This document shows positions 36,516 through 48,913 of a stretch of 64,000 nucleotides of DNA, in pieces; position 1 is the stretch's first letter, and the number at the start of each line of letters is the position of its first letter. Origin of the DNA: Dillenia suffruticosa (taxonomy: Eukaryota > Streptophyta > Magnoliopsida > Dilleniales > Dilleniaceae); NCBI GenBank assembly GCA_033439265.1, contig JAVTVX010000035.1, positions 4,010,001 to 4,074,000 of the forward strand, in the 5' to 3' direction. Below the pieces are notes generated by a model. It saw nothing but the letters and a program-made list of their open reading frames with translations. It was not told the origin of the DNA and ran no database searches. The position numbers and the translations under genes are program-made.

Positions 36516-38079
36516 CTTGTTCCATTGCATCCCAGGGCCACATGCATTGCGGTTTTGGAAGAACTTGAAAACTTTGGTGGCTTAATTGACATCTTAACAG
36601 AATCAATTATTCCTCTTGACATTAAATTTGCATTGTATCTTTTGGTATACTGTATTAGGTATGATGCCTCATAATTTGAGGGTTCAAGGTGTCATTTTGG
36701 AACTGTTGGATTGCCACAAATTGGGCAGTATATTAGAAAGAAGGAAGGTTGTACCTCGAGATATATTTTTGAAACTCTGGTTTTACTTAGTCTATGCTTC
36801 TAAACTCACGAAATTGTGTACTTTATATGTCTCATAGTTATACCGTTTTGAGGACCGGGGGAACCGTCGTGTTGCTTTAAGGCCTGAGCTTACACCGTCT
36901 TTGGCAAGGCTTGTGATACAAAAGGGGAACTAAATTTTAATTTCTTCTTGGGATGGCAAAGAAGTTAAAACTTTATGTTCCATTTTCTCAGTTTGTTTTC
37001 CATTTCCCCTTTTCTATTTCATGTCCGAGTTTTTTGCACACTTTTTCCTTGTTTGTTTATTCTTTCATTTATATCCTGTATCCAGGTACAGATGCTGGAT
37101 TTGATGTCCATGCTTTTTTCTGTCCAGAAAGTCCGTTACTCTCCCGTTGAAATGGTTTGCAGTAGGACAATGCTGGCGATATGAGAAGATGACAAGAGGC
37201 CGTTGTCGTGAGCACTATCATTGGAATATGGATATTATTGGTGTACCAGATGTTATGGTTTGTGCTATCAAAATATAGTACTTTGAGAGCATTTTTTCAA
37301 TCATTTCGTGAAAAAATTTTCTTGGAAAATTGCACTTTACTTGATGCATTTAACAGAAGAAGTTTATTTCCTTGTAATTGAGAACATGCAAGTACTTTTC
37401 TATTTTTATTTCTATTTACATCAATGATCCCTTCAATGCTCTTCATTGTAAATTGTGGTAAGAAGGGGCTTCTTTTTCTAATTGATATAAGTCCCAGGAT
37501 TACTTTGATCCATTTTTTAACCATATTGGGAGTTGATCGATTTAGGTAAAATCACATGTGCTAAAGTTAACCTGTTCGATATTGCAGAAAGTTCTGGTTT
37601 TACTTTTGCCAAGGAATGTGAGCATATGGTTGTTTGATTCAACATGTTAATGCCCCAAGTGCAGTCCATAGTTTTATAATTTTCATGAATTTTACTAATT
37701 AACACCTTGACAACTTTGTTGAGTTTCTTATCAGTAATTTCCTATAAGCTACAACACATAGGTCTCGCACATTAATACCTCTACATAAGTAATGATCATA
37801 ACAAAAAAAGTATAAGCAATGCTAATAAAGTAAATGTTATATTATCTAAAAATGGGCAAAGTTTAGCTTGATGTAAAGTTGCTTGTACTTTACTTCAGTT
37901 TTAGACCTTGGGTTCAATTTTAGGTGTTCCTTTTTGGGGATTGGGCAGGGGGTTTTGTTCCTTTTGGGGTGCTATTTCTATTAAGACATCTAAGGGGTTA
38001 AATAGATGGATGGAAGGGTTTTTTCTTTCCTTCAGGCCATGACAACACCCTTTTCATGCTTGCTTTTACTATTCCTCTC

Positions 38080-38400
38080 TATTGCCTGTCTTGGCTCGAG
38101 AATTGAGAAGCTATGTGAGATTTTCTTTTGTCTATAGTGGGTATAGTAAAAAAGGATCAATTAGTTTGATGGATTGGGTAACTAGAACTAAGACCAATGG
38201 GGCTTTGGGCATTAGAAATTTGGTGTATAAAAATAGCTTGTGGGAAAAGCTAGGTTATCTTGGTCTTTATAGAGTTTGTTTGGCATTTTTCTAGAAGCTG
38301 AAATGGTATAGATCATCATCTAACCTTATAGAATCTGAGATTGGATGGAATGCATTTGATGATTGGACCAGGATGAAGGAAGCACTTTATGATTTCTAAA
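38080..38400 (+). mobile_element. L1-type LINE relic
   Basis: In the intron after HisRS exon 4, frame-shifted pieces read IEKLCEIFF, then KKGSISLMDWV, then GALGIRNLVYKNSLW. This is the order found downstream of the reverse transcriptase catalytic core in plant L1 LINEs (IEK..., KI.LV.W, GGLGIRNL...N.AL). The copy has stops and indels and no visible ends. It may extend further right, but I could not follow it. Confidence 0.6.
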
Positions 38401-41400
38401 GATGCTGCACAAGGGCAATTGTGCTGGATATTAGGCACGATGTCTCTTTTCTCATTAACTAAGGACATAAAACTCATGAGTTATTTTCTTAAATATTTTT
38501 ACCAAGAGCAAACTTCAATACTAATATAAAATTAATCTTGAAGATGATGAGTATAATACTATACAATATTTTTGATGTATTTTAATCTTGTGAAGTGTTT
38601 GTTATTTCTTTTGGCTAAAAAAGTCGCTGATGCCAAGTGGAAACTGAGAGGATAATGACGATGTGGCTATTTCTTATTTGGATATGAGGGGGTGAATGAC
38701 CATGTTTCTTGGAGGTTTCTACTCTTCATATTCCAGAGGATGGGATTTGGTTATGGATGATGTAATTAATAAGTGCAGTTATAGTCTTTTTCCTTGTGTG
38801 TCCGCAGTTTTCCCAACAAACATTTTTCATTCCTTCTAGTGCCTGAGGCAGGTTGACCTCTTACCTTCTCTCCCTGTTCATTTTGGCTGTGGAATTTTAA
38901 GTAAGATGTTTAATCAAGCTGCTGAGTTAATTTTTCATAGAAGTGGCTTACCAGATTGTTGGTAGGGAGGGAGGGAGCACTCGGGGTGAGAAACGTTATT
39001 TTGAGATGATGGTCTTACGTGCTAGGTATAAGAGAGGCAAATCTTATCTTTTCAGATGCATTTTTCTTTGTTTTACGTGGTGTCAATGCTTAAGATTGTC
39101 CTCAAAGAGTGAGCTGATCTGTGTGCGCGCCTTTTTTTGGGGGGCGGGGGATGAAGCTCTGATGGCTATTTTTGCTTTTTGATGGACAAGATCCCAGTAC
39201 TTAGTCATGTGTGTGCCCCTTACGTTGGGAGCAAGATATATGGGTAAGGCTATATGGAGCAATCATACTAAATTTCCTAGTCAAGATTCAGAGATATGAC
39301 AACAGGAAATTTGAGAATTTTGGTCAAGAGAGTGAATATCTATCAAAAGTAGATGGCTTACTCTTATCAGTAGTACTCTTGCCAGCCTACACTTCATATA
39401 TATCAATTGTTTCAACTCAGACTCTATTGTTGTCTGACTAATTAATTGAGCGATCAATTGTTTTAACTCAAACTCTATGGTTGTCTGACTAATTAATTGA
39501 GCGGATTGGAATATATGCTTTTGCAGTAAAGTTTGGATGAATGAAAGCACAAGGCCTATCCTGTTTAGGTAAGAAATCAGAGGCATTGAGGGAGGTTGAT
39601 GAGGGTTAAAATTCTTGATGGAGTCTATTAAGTTTCTTCCTGGTAAATGGTTGTGGATATTCATGGGGTAGAAATATCAGATATCATCTTCAGTGAGTTG
39701 TGACTATGTATAAGGTTGAGTTTAAGGTGTAGATGTCCAAGGAATTATAGGAGCTTCTGATGCAGCTGTTTAAAAGATGTGAAACAATCAACTGCTTTAA
39801 ATGCTTAACAGAGAATGGTATGTGTAATATTTTCTGGTTTGATTGCTTCATATGTAAGTAACATGGTTGTTTGTGTGTGCTGGTTGGAACAATTTCCTAA
39901 AAATATCAATATACATGTATACTATAGAAAGTTTACCCCTTTTTCTGATTGTTGCTTGCCACCTTTTAGTTCTTCTTAATATTTGGATAATATTATCCGT
40001 TGTGCTTCTTTTATCAATCCTCATCTGTTTCCTTGTTTTCTAGTTTAACCTTTGACCTTGGTGCTCTAGGCTGAAGCTGAGCTTTTTTCTTCTATTGTCA
40101 CCTTTTTCAAGCGACTAGTCATGATAGCATCAGATGTGGGATTCAAGGTTTCTAGCCGTAAGGTACTTAACAAAGTCTTAATTCTAGATAAGTTGGTTTG
40201 ATTGTAAGAATTCAGTATTTTCTATTTAGTTTGAAAGTCACGCCCGTGGCTAAGTTAAAAGATTTCTAGTTGGAATGTCACAAAACTTTTTTCCTTTTCT
40301 TTTTTATACTTCAACTTTCACACGAAAAGGCCAACAAAAAATTGCTACTAGAAACAAAGAACAAAACACATACAATATTCAAATAAGCCTATCCTTGTAC
40401 AAGATAACAACCTAAAATTGTTGTCGGTAACGACATTCTTTTTGGGGGATCGTATCTTGCACAAGAAGAGGCTTTCCTGAATCTTGATTCTATTTTCCTC
40501 TTCGTTTTATGTAGTAATATTTTTTGTTCCCTTTCGCTTAAAAGTTGAAGCAAAAGATGATTGGTGATGGGGCTTTGCCATGAAAGGGGCTTATTCATTG
40601 TAGAAGAAGGAATGAAACCTGAAGCACTGTGAATATCATGAACTCGGCGACAAAATACATCCTCTTGCTCCCAAAACAAATGATTTTTCTTCAGTTCTCA
40701 TTCTCAAAAATACAAAATTATTCTGTCCTGTCAGATTACTGTTTTCAGGAGCTTGCATAAGCAGCATAGAAAGCATTGCATTGGCACTGGACGGCAATAA
40801 ATCGCTTTCTTTTTGTGTATTTTCTCTCTTTGAATATAAAACTTTAGGAGAAACCTATACTGTGCTTGTGAGTGATGATCTCTTTCCAATAATCTTCACA
40901 GTTTTACATTTCTGATGCTGATTTCTTTTTTCGTCTTCATCTAGGTGTTGACAAGTATTCAAATTATTCTGAGAGTTTTTGAGAACGCTTGCAAATTATA
41001 GAATTGGCCAGTGATGCTGTTTATCTGGTTTTCACGCATGCTTTTGCAATGTTTATTATTTTTTCTCCATTTCATGCTTTTAGTGGGATCTATGTGGACA
41101 CAGGTGGACAAGCTGCCTTTAGATGAGATTAAGAAAGACTTGGGGTGCCTGGGGATATCTTTGCAGGCCATTGAGGAGCTCTTGAAGGTTCTGTCTATAA
41201 GATCCTTGTCAAAGTTAGAAGGTTAGTAACTTCACTTATGCAAAAAACTTGCTTGTTATAATCCGTATTGTTTCGGGTGGAATATATGGATAGTTTTGTG
41301 TTGTTTGACTTTTGGTTATGAGATTTGGAATGGGCTTATCCTGACTGATCAGGTTAGGAGACATGATTAAAGTATAGCCAAGTTATAAAATCTGGTTACT

Positions 41401-42083
41401 TGTTTGGTCAAATTATTGGGGATAGGCTCCTGTCCCAATTCTATTTAGATATATATGCCAAGTTATTTTAGGCTTTGTACTGTTCTTTGTAGGTAAAAGA
41501 ACATTTAAGGATAGAGTTGCAGAATATAGCTCTGTTTGACTTTGTACTGTTCTTTGTACTGTTATTTAGATACACGTAGAGTTTTATGTGATGTTAAACC
41601 ATTTACCTTTCAGTAGACTTAAGGTTGCCTTCTCCTGGCTCCCAAAAAAAAGCCTTGGCTCCCAGACACCACATGCAAAAATGGAAGCTTATTTAGTTTT
41701 CTGACCACAAAAAAGCTTTATAGTTTGGTCTGAAGAGTCCAAAAAAATGCTAGTTCTTAGTTCCCCACTAGGCGTAGAGTGTCAAACTATGTTTACAACG
41801 AGTCGGTGCCATACCATAATCGTCTTTTCTGTTGTCATTGATGCTCAAGGAAAAGGGGCTATTGCCAGATATTGGGCTTCGGGTAGAGAACATTGTGCGC
41901 TCTCTGGATCCTGAACTACAAGGGGCAGCTACTAGGGTTGCTACAATGCTCAGGGGAAAGGGTCAAAGTGTTGATTTAGTATTGGAGAGCAAGTCACTCA
42001 AATGGTGTCTAACATGGCCCATCTTCCTTCTTTATTTGTACTATCAATCTTTGCCAGTTTCTGGTCTATAATGAGTGCTGTAA

Positions 42084-42089
<6 letters not shown>

Positions 42090-42120
<31 letters not shown>
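42090..42120. repeat. (TC)n microsatellite in last HisRS intron
   Basis: A CT run followed by CCCT repeats, forming the polypyrimidine tract region of the last intron of the pseudogene. Confidence 0.9.
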
Positions 42121-42124
<4 letters not shown>

Positions 42125-42296
42125 CCTGCCTCCCTCCCTCCCTCCCCTTTGTTATAGGGTGTTCAAACGGGCATCTCGGATCAATGCATGCAGGTTGATA
42201 TTGGTGGGTAGTTCTGAATGGCAAAGAGGTATGGTTGGTGTGAAAATTCTCCCTTCTGGTGAACAATATGAAGCCAAACTAGATGAGCTTGAGTGA

Positions 42297-44306
42297 ATCT
42301 TTTGGGAACATGTACGCACTTCTGTATTCTTTTAACATAATCACCAGTTGGTTATTAAATTTTTTGATAGTTTCTTATAATGCTAAGAATGTACCGAAAA
42401 ATAATCAATTGCCTTCTTGCATTGTCATCTGTTCCCTATTCAACACTTGCTGCTTATTTATTGTTTGGTGTGCCAGTGAACAACAAAATGGAAATTAAGG
42501 GATTATGAGAGACTCTCTATATTTTCTTACTTCATCGGGTTAGCTCTTCTCTAATCCTGCAAGATTGGGGGCAGAATCTTCAAACTTTTTAGAAGAAAAT
42601 CCACAGAACTGGTATTGCTCATGCTATGAATTTTGACCTTTTCCCTGCATTAAGCAATTAGACATAAAAGATAGAAAAAAGATGATAGTTACATTTAAAG
42701 AAACATTTTACAAATAAAACAGACGAGGGTTCTTAAGTTGTCTTTTCTCCTTCATTTGTGTTCTTTGTGGCGTATAGATTACAAATTGTTATGAAGGCCT
42801 TTTGTTGCACAGAGGTTTACACATGGTACTATTTTTCATTAGTTTGCTGGATGGCCAAATTTACTTCAGTAAGAATGACTAAGCTAATTTTAAGACCTAT
42901 GTGCTCTCTGGTAGTATTGTTAAAAGCTCGGCAATGATTGGTAGTGTTTCCTGACTTCCTCAGCCTTTAACAAGCTGAGGCATGCCTAAGTACCCTGGAT
43001 CATATGTCTAATTGTTTCGAAGCAGAGAAGATGATGTCAAGTGTTTAGGCCTAGGACCAATAACATTGTGGAGATCTATGCCATGAGTGTGCCTTGTGCT
43101 TTTCATAGTGCTGCTCCATGGTTCTAGGCCAGGTGGTAAACGACTGTCCATTGTTTTTGAGTGGTTCAATACTGGGGCAACAAATGAGAAATAGAGGAGA
43201 TGAAATTCTCAGGTATTTCCAAACTGTGCTTCTGCTACATGCAGTTTAGTTGGTTTTGCCATGTGGAGTTTAGTCAATGTTGTATTAATTATATCAAAAC
43301 GCAAAACATTCAATTTCTGTTTGTGGCTTTTGATGTCAGTGTTGCTTTCTGGATCAGTGATTTAATGGAGAATTCACCCTAGATACCTATAAGCAAAAGG
43401 CTCTGTCTTATATCATGATCTACAATACTATATGGTCCTAGATTTAGACTCCGAATAGATGTTGCAGTGTTGTGCAGTAACCATTTCTAGAGATGGGTTT
43501 TAGCTGTACTGATGGCTATAAAGATATGGTTGTGTTTCATCTCTAAATTGATTTCTAGCACTATTAAAATATTTTAATTTTACTGACATTTTTAAAATGA
43601 GGTCAAAATGAATCGTTAAAAGACTGTCTCCTGTGTGCCAGTTCAAATCCATTGGGCGATTCCCACGTTTGGCATCATAGAGATTGGAGCAACTGTTTAA
43701 AGGCTAGGTCTTTAAATTTGGAAGCTGGAGTTCGTCCTCCACCCTTGAAGGGTGGCCTTCTGTCTGTGTATCAGTCCTTAAATGCTTCCATTTATTTTAT
43801 TATTATTATTATTTTTGCTTGGATTGGCTTCGTTAAATATCACTATTGGAGTTTTTTAACATTTATATGGTCTAAGTTGGAGATAGCACATCCCTTGCTG
43901 TATATGTCTCCATTATTCTATTTGCCATATTTTTTTATTGGACTTGGAGACTCTGGAGACTCTGGATGTAAATGACCAAGGACTTGAACATCCTATCAAG
44001 GTTTTCTTTTAGGCTTTTGCATTTTCTTTTTGTCCAAAATTATAAGACCAACAAACGTCTGGTTTTCTAAGAATCTGGGTTCTGAAGAACAAACCAAGCT
44101 ATGCATCCATTAGGATATATTGGAGACTTTTTTCAAGTAGGTGGTCTAATTGAGAACATAAGTTCGGCATGTAGCCTCAGATGAACAATTACACATATGG
44201 CAATAGTAGTCTACTAGGTGTACATTTGCCATCCGAATAGTGATCAAACCCCCTGTGCACGCATATCCATGTCCTGGCCTCTACTTGGATTTTGTTGTCT
44301 TCGCCT
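42297..44306. other. intergenic region between HisRS pseudogene and CSLA
   Basis: The two genes are convergent, so both 3' untranslated regions should lie here. I found no further gene. A small perfect hairpin, CCACCCT with a 3-nt loop and AGGGTGG, lies near 43739-43755. Confidence 0.55.
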
Positions 44307-47300
44307 CTAGTTCGGTACAAATGTCCCAACATACCCTATCCCCATAATGAAGAAAGCTCCTGCTTGCAGTAATAGGTATATGAAGAAATGATCATTTCCA
44401 TAGAGCAGATTATACAGTGCACAGTGAAGCATAAAAAGTCCCATTAACAGCTCCAAGACATGGACCCTGTTTGAAAAATCAAAGGGTGAAGCCTCTGAAG
44501 AGAGATGACTAAAAAAATTAATAGTTTAGCTACCTGTGTTTCCTCCTACTTTATTGACCATCTTGAATGTTCTGGCAAATATTTTCAATTATTTCATCGA
44601 GGAAAAAAAGTTACCTCTCCCATATTTGTGATCTTGGTTTCTTTGTTGTTCTTGCACTGCTCTTCTTGTTCGTGGTGTTCCCTAGTTTTTCGGTTACAAC
44701 CCATTCATTGACACGGTTCGCTTCTAGGAGACCTATAATTGCTGCCTTTGTTCTATGAAGGGACATGACATTTTCAAAAAGAATCCAGAAGACAAGGAGA
44801 TGCAGAGACCTTGTGGAAAGAGGAAGCAAATGTTGTAGCTAGATAATACAAATAAAAATAGAGAAAATGAATGAATGAATTACTAAGTAGATATTGCAGC
44901 TTTCTGCTTTTACCTTGGAGTGCAGATTGCATTCAGAATAGTAATTGTTGCTGGAATGTATATTGCTATTATTTTTGGGAGATTCACTTCAGGAACCAGA
45001 ATACTTAGTGGGATAATAATGCAATAGAAGAAGAAAGTGACCCAGTGCGCCACTATCTTTCTTACAAAGAAAAATGCATAGATGACATGAAATTTCTTCC
45101 AGATTGATACCCTCTGCATAAGATGACAATGACCCTGTGTCAGTTCTCAGCTTGAAACACCCCCACCCACACCACAAAAAAAAAAAGAAGAAGATGAAGG
45201 CACACAGAGGGAAATGTTGTATTTTCTCTGTAAGATAGAGAAAAAGGTGCGAGTTTACTCACTTCACAGAGGAGGATTTCCTTCATCATTTTTCTGAAGA
45301 GATTAGCTGGGCCACATGACCAGCGATGCTGCTGATAGCGATATGCTTTATAAGTACTCGGGAGTTCATTTTTGACCTATAGACAGTAGTAATGCTTAAG
45401 TGATTGCCCCTTGTTTCATTGCTTTATAATCTCTGTACATACTTGAATCTGAAGTAGTGATAGATGGAGTTAGAATACTCACTGCTAGGTCACCCACAAA
45501 GATAAATTTCCAGCCTCTAAGACTGGCTCTAACTGCAAGATCCATGTCTTCAACTGTGGTTCTATCTTTCCATCCACCCGCATCATTTACTGCTTGAATC
45601 CTCCATACACCTGCTGTCCCTACAAATGCCAATAAATGAAATTGTGTGATTGTCCTACTTTGATTGTTTGGATCTTGTATGAAGTACAAATGGCAAGTCT
45701 GTCTACCATTGAACCCAAAGAACGAACAAGTTGAGGAGCCCACTTCTTGCTCAACACTGAAGTGATAGTCTAGTGACATTTCCTGAAGCCGAGTCATAAG
45801 ACATTCATCTGCATTTACTGCAGATTATAACAACAAAATGAGTTACTCAAAAAAATACAAGTTATCCAAACCAGAAAAGGGACAGTGTTAAAGTGAAAAC
45901 ATTGAATTTATTTTGTCTGATTTAAAAGAGTTAAAGGTGGTGAAATGAAAGGGGAAAAAAAGGAAATATAAGGGAGATGAGGGAAGTTATTTTGAGGTTT
46001 TCTCCTTTGCCCATCCCATGGCATTACTATTGTTCCCTAATCAAACAAAGCCAATGTTTATCATATGCAAAAGTGGAACACGTGCAGATTTATAAATTTG
46101 GTTTGTGCCTTATTGAAAATCCTCCCTGCCTGGACGGAATTCATCGTATCTCTTAAATATGAAGATTACCTCACAGTTCTGTTATCACTGGTAAAACATA
46201 AATGTTATTTTGACTAGCATTTACACTTACATGTGGTGGTCAACATACAAGCTGAAAGATGGTGTAGAATGTGGAGTTTTCCACTTAATGAACAGGTGCA
46301 ATATCAAGCGCGAAAGGACAAGTTTTGTTGTCTGTTGTCCAGGCTAAGGTACTACTAGCAAACAAGAATATTGAGCCAAGTGACATCGTTCCTCGAGGAA
46401 ATAGAAACAAACAAATTGGGGCATTCATTTAGTCTCCATCATGGACAATAGTGTATAAAAGATGTTGGTGCCACTCATGAATACATATTGGCCAATCTTT
46501 CAGTTTTGATCATCACTGATCATCACATATGATGCTGCAACATGATGGAGCTATAAACATGATATAATAGACAAAGATAAGCTGGTGACAAGGCAGCAAA
46601 TAATGAGCAAGAGTTATTCGCGTTATGGAGAAGTTCATACACTACTCATGAAAAAGATGGAATTCAGTCATCTGTCCATGAGCTAGACCATGAAACTGGT
46701 CATACCCTTTGTAAAAACTTGAGCTGACTATTGAGTCTCATATTTTCAAACCACAGCATAATGGCTATTCAAATTCATCATGTCCTATGGTTCATATATG
46801 GTTTTTACCCTCAAATGTCATCCTTTCTTCTCCAGCTGTTAGCAACTACAAATATGTAAGTTCATGACATAAAAATGGACAAAAGAATATTAAATTTTAT
46901 GGCCTTACCAAATTTCCATCGAGCCTGAACCAAAGCCAGCTCTGGATTCTTGAGAAGATAAGGGATAGTCCTCCAGAGGAAATCTTGGTCAGGTTGAAAG
47001 TCTGCGTCAAAGATCACCACAAATTCACAGTCTTTAACATATTCTTTCTGTAAACCTTCTCGAAGAGCACCAGCTTTGTAACCATTCCTGTTGTCACGAG
47101 TTTCATATTTCACATTCACACCCTTTTCCATCCATTTGTAGCATTCCAGTTCCACCATTTCCTGTGATTTTGTAACATGCAAGTCTATAAGCTTTGAAAT
47201 AAATGTGTTAAACTGAGACATGCTGTATATGTGGAGATACCCTCAGTGGTTCATTTGTGGAGTCATCAAGAACTTGTACGATGAAGTGGTCTGCCGGCCA

Positions 47301-48913
47301 TGATAGCCCACATGCAGCTCCTATAGAAAGCTTGTAAACCTTTATTTACCAGAAAAAAGTACGATATAATATTGCACCATAGATGTCTGTCAAGTGCAGT
47401 AAGAATACAAAATGACAAGCTGTATATTCGATCCATATGGTGACAATGGTCATATAGATCCTGCATGGACTAATGCCAGTATGGTCCTGGTCTAATGAGT
47501 GAAAATTAATTCTCAGAAAAAGGAAATTTTCTTTCTTTTCTGTCTTGTAGGATAATTCTCCACCTTGCCGCTTGAACACTTGGATGCCTCCAAAATGATT
47601 CTGGCTCTCTCTTTGTTTTTATGTATGGTTATTTTTTTACTTTTGGCCATGTTTAGCATTAAATTAGACAGTAACAATATTATATTCGAGTATATGCATG
47701 GAGGCTATTTGGCTGCTTCTGTACCATGATCAAGACACAATAGATTGATTAGAAAAAGGGCCCCATCTTTTGGAAAATGAACACCAAGATCTTTTGCTTA
47801 ATATGGACAACTTAGCAGTTGAAGTTATTAATTACCGCAATCATTCTATATGACTCTTGAGATTTATTCTTGTTGTTCCTGCTTTTTTTTTCCCCTCTCA
47901 CGTTTTTCCTCTTATACTATTTTTCTCTTTTCCTGTTGGCTGTCAGGGGACATTAAAGCAAACAATTATTTCTTCTTTGGTAGAAGTTAGATTCCATGGG
48001 ACTGACAACATGGTTGCATTAAGTGCTACACTAAACAAATAAACGTTATGTGAGCTTGACTGAAATTTTTTTTCCTTTAATAAAATATGCTCGCATGAAC
48101 ACTGACACTTACATGCTTGTGCTTTCACATGTATAAAGAGAAAGAGTATATGTTGTAGAAAAGCCATAAATATTAATTTAGAAGGCTGATTTATGGATTT
48201 TGATGAGGACCAAACATATATGTTAAGCAAAATATATTATCTTTTCAGTTTCTTTAGTTCTTAGATTGTTACTAGTAATGCTCCTTACTGATCTTTCTTT
48301 GCGTGTAAAAACATGATGAAAGTTATTGTTATTTATTTATGTTTAGTTATAATTAGTATGTGTATTGAAGTAAAGTCGCTCCTTAACTTAAACTGATGCA
48401 AGTTTATTAAGAAAAAATTTTATGACAGTGATGCAAGATTAATTACATAAATTGAAAAAAGAAAGACCATCATTCTTTCAGCTTAAGATATATTAATAGG
48501 CTGTGAAGACTAGTAGAACTAAGTTGATTGTGTTTGAAGCCAGCCAATCAATGGTAAGATTTTGAAGTAGGAGGCATGTGTATGGGATATTTTCTTACCT
48601 CCTTTTCATTATACATGGGTATCTGAATTAATACCACCGGGTGTCTCTTGTTACGCTCTAGATCTTCCTTCATAGCTTCCAACCTATACGTGGTATATCT
48701 TTTCCTTCCCAATACTTTGACGTAGAAGATCACAATTGCCATGTAAACACGCTCAATAAAAAGCATGACGGACATAATTGCACATATGATGATTGCAAGG
48801 CTAAGAAATGGTACAATTAATGGAAGACGTATGCATCGCCAAGCCTGACTCAAGGTGTGTGTTACATCATTAGCCTCTATTGCCTCAGGCTCTTGAATAA
48901 TTAAATTTCTCAT
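44307..48913 (-). CDS. CSLA: glucomannan 4-beta-mannosyltransferase (cellulose synthase-like A)
   Basis: This Golgi glycosyltransferase (GT2) makes the backbone of mannan or glucomannan from GDP-mannose and GDP-glucose. There are nine exons: 48599-48913, 47241-47339, 46909-47161, 45707-45817, 45483-45619, 45263-45376, 44914-45113, 44615-44809 and 44307-44466. They total 1584 nt in frame, all GT-AG, encoding 527 residues, the normal family length. A hydrophobic segment spans about residues 31-65. The GT2 motifs are present: VLDDS near 127-131, FDADFQ near 189-194, TVEDMD near 282-287, and QQHRW at 320-324. Several C-terminal membrane segments follow, starting after WKKFHV. The protein ends GYVGTFVPN. 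Close agreement with Arabidopsis CSLA9-type sequence as I remember it supports the name; the exact CSLA paralogue is not decided. The start Met lies shortly before the first membrane segment, as in relatives. Confidence 0.95.

Larger units (their letters stand above)
34476..42296 (+). pseudogene. histidyl-tRNA synthetase pseudogene (organellar type)
   Basis: HisRS would charge tRNA-His. Recognisable exons are 34476-34811, 34877-34973, about 36838-36926, 37128-37257, 40070-40162, about 40945-41006, 41104-41221, about 41828-42004 and 42158-42296. The first exon is intact (112 codons, transit-peptide-like N terminus, then PPKGTRDFPPEEMRLRNW of motif 1). Exon 4 carries the motif 2 region ([18 protein letters not shown]). 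The last two exons carry the anticodon-binding domain and a normal stop. Lesions seen: exon 2 is 97 nt where 96 are needed, with an extra G in the G run at 34951-34956; the exon 3 donor reads GG where GT is expected; exon 6 is scrambled by indels and stops; and the exon with the HisA, GGGRYD and motif 3 sequence is absent, leaving only its last codons with a 2-nt loss before CTCAAGG. LINE relics lie in two introns. An intact copy should exist elsewhere in the genome. Confidence 0.88.

Noticed and set aside
40871-40922. Possible C/D-box snoRNA (GTGATGA ... CTGA) in a HisRS intron
   Set aside because: The boxes are short and common by chance, with no terminal stem and no recognisable rRNA guide segment.
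43652-43975. 107-codon plus-strand open frame downstream of CSLA
   Set aside because: No domain recognised and it contains a simple repeat; probably chance or part of an unidentified repeat.
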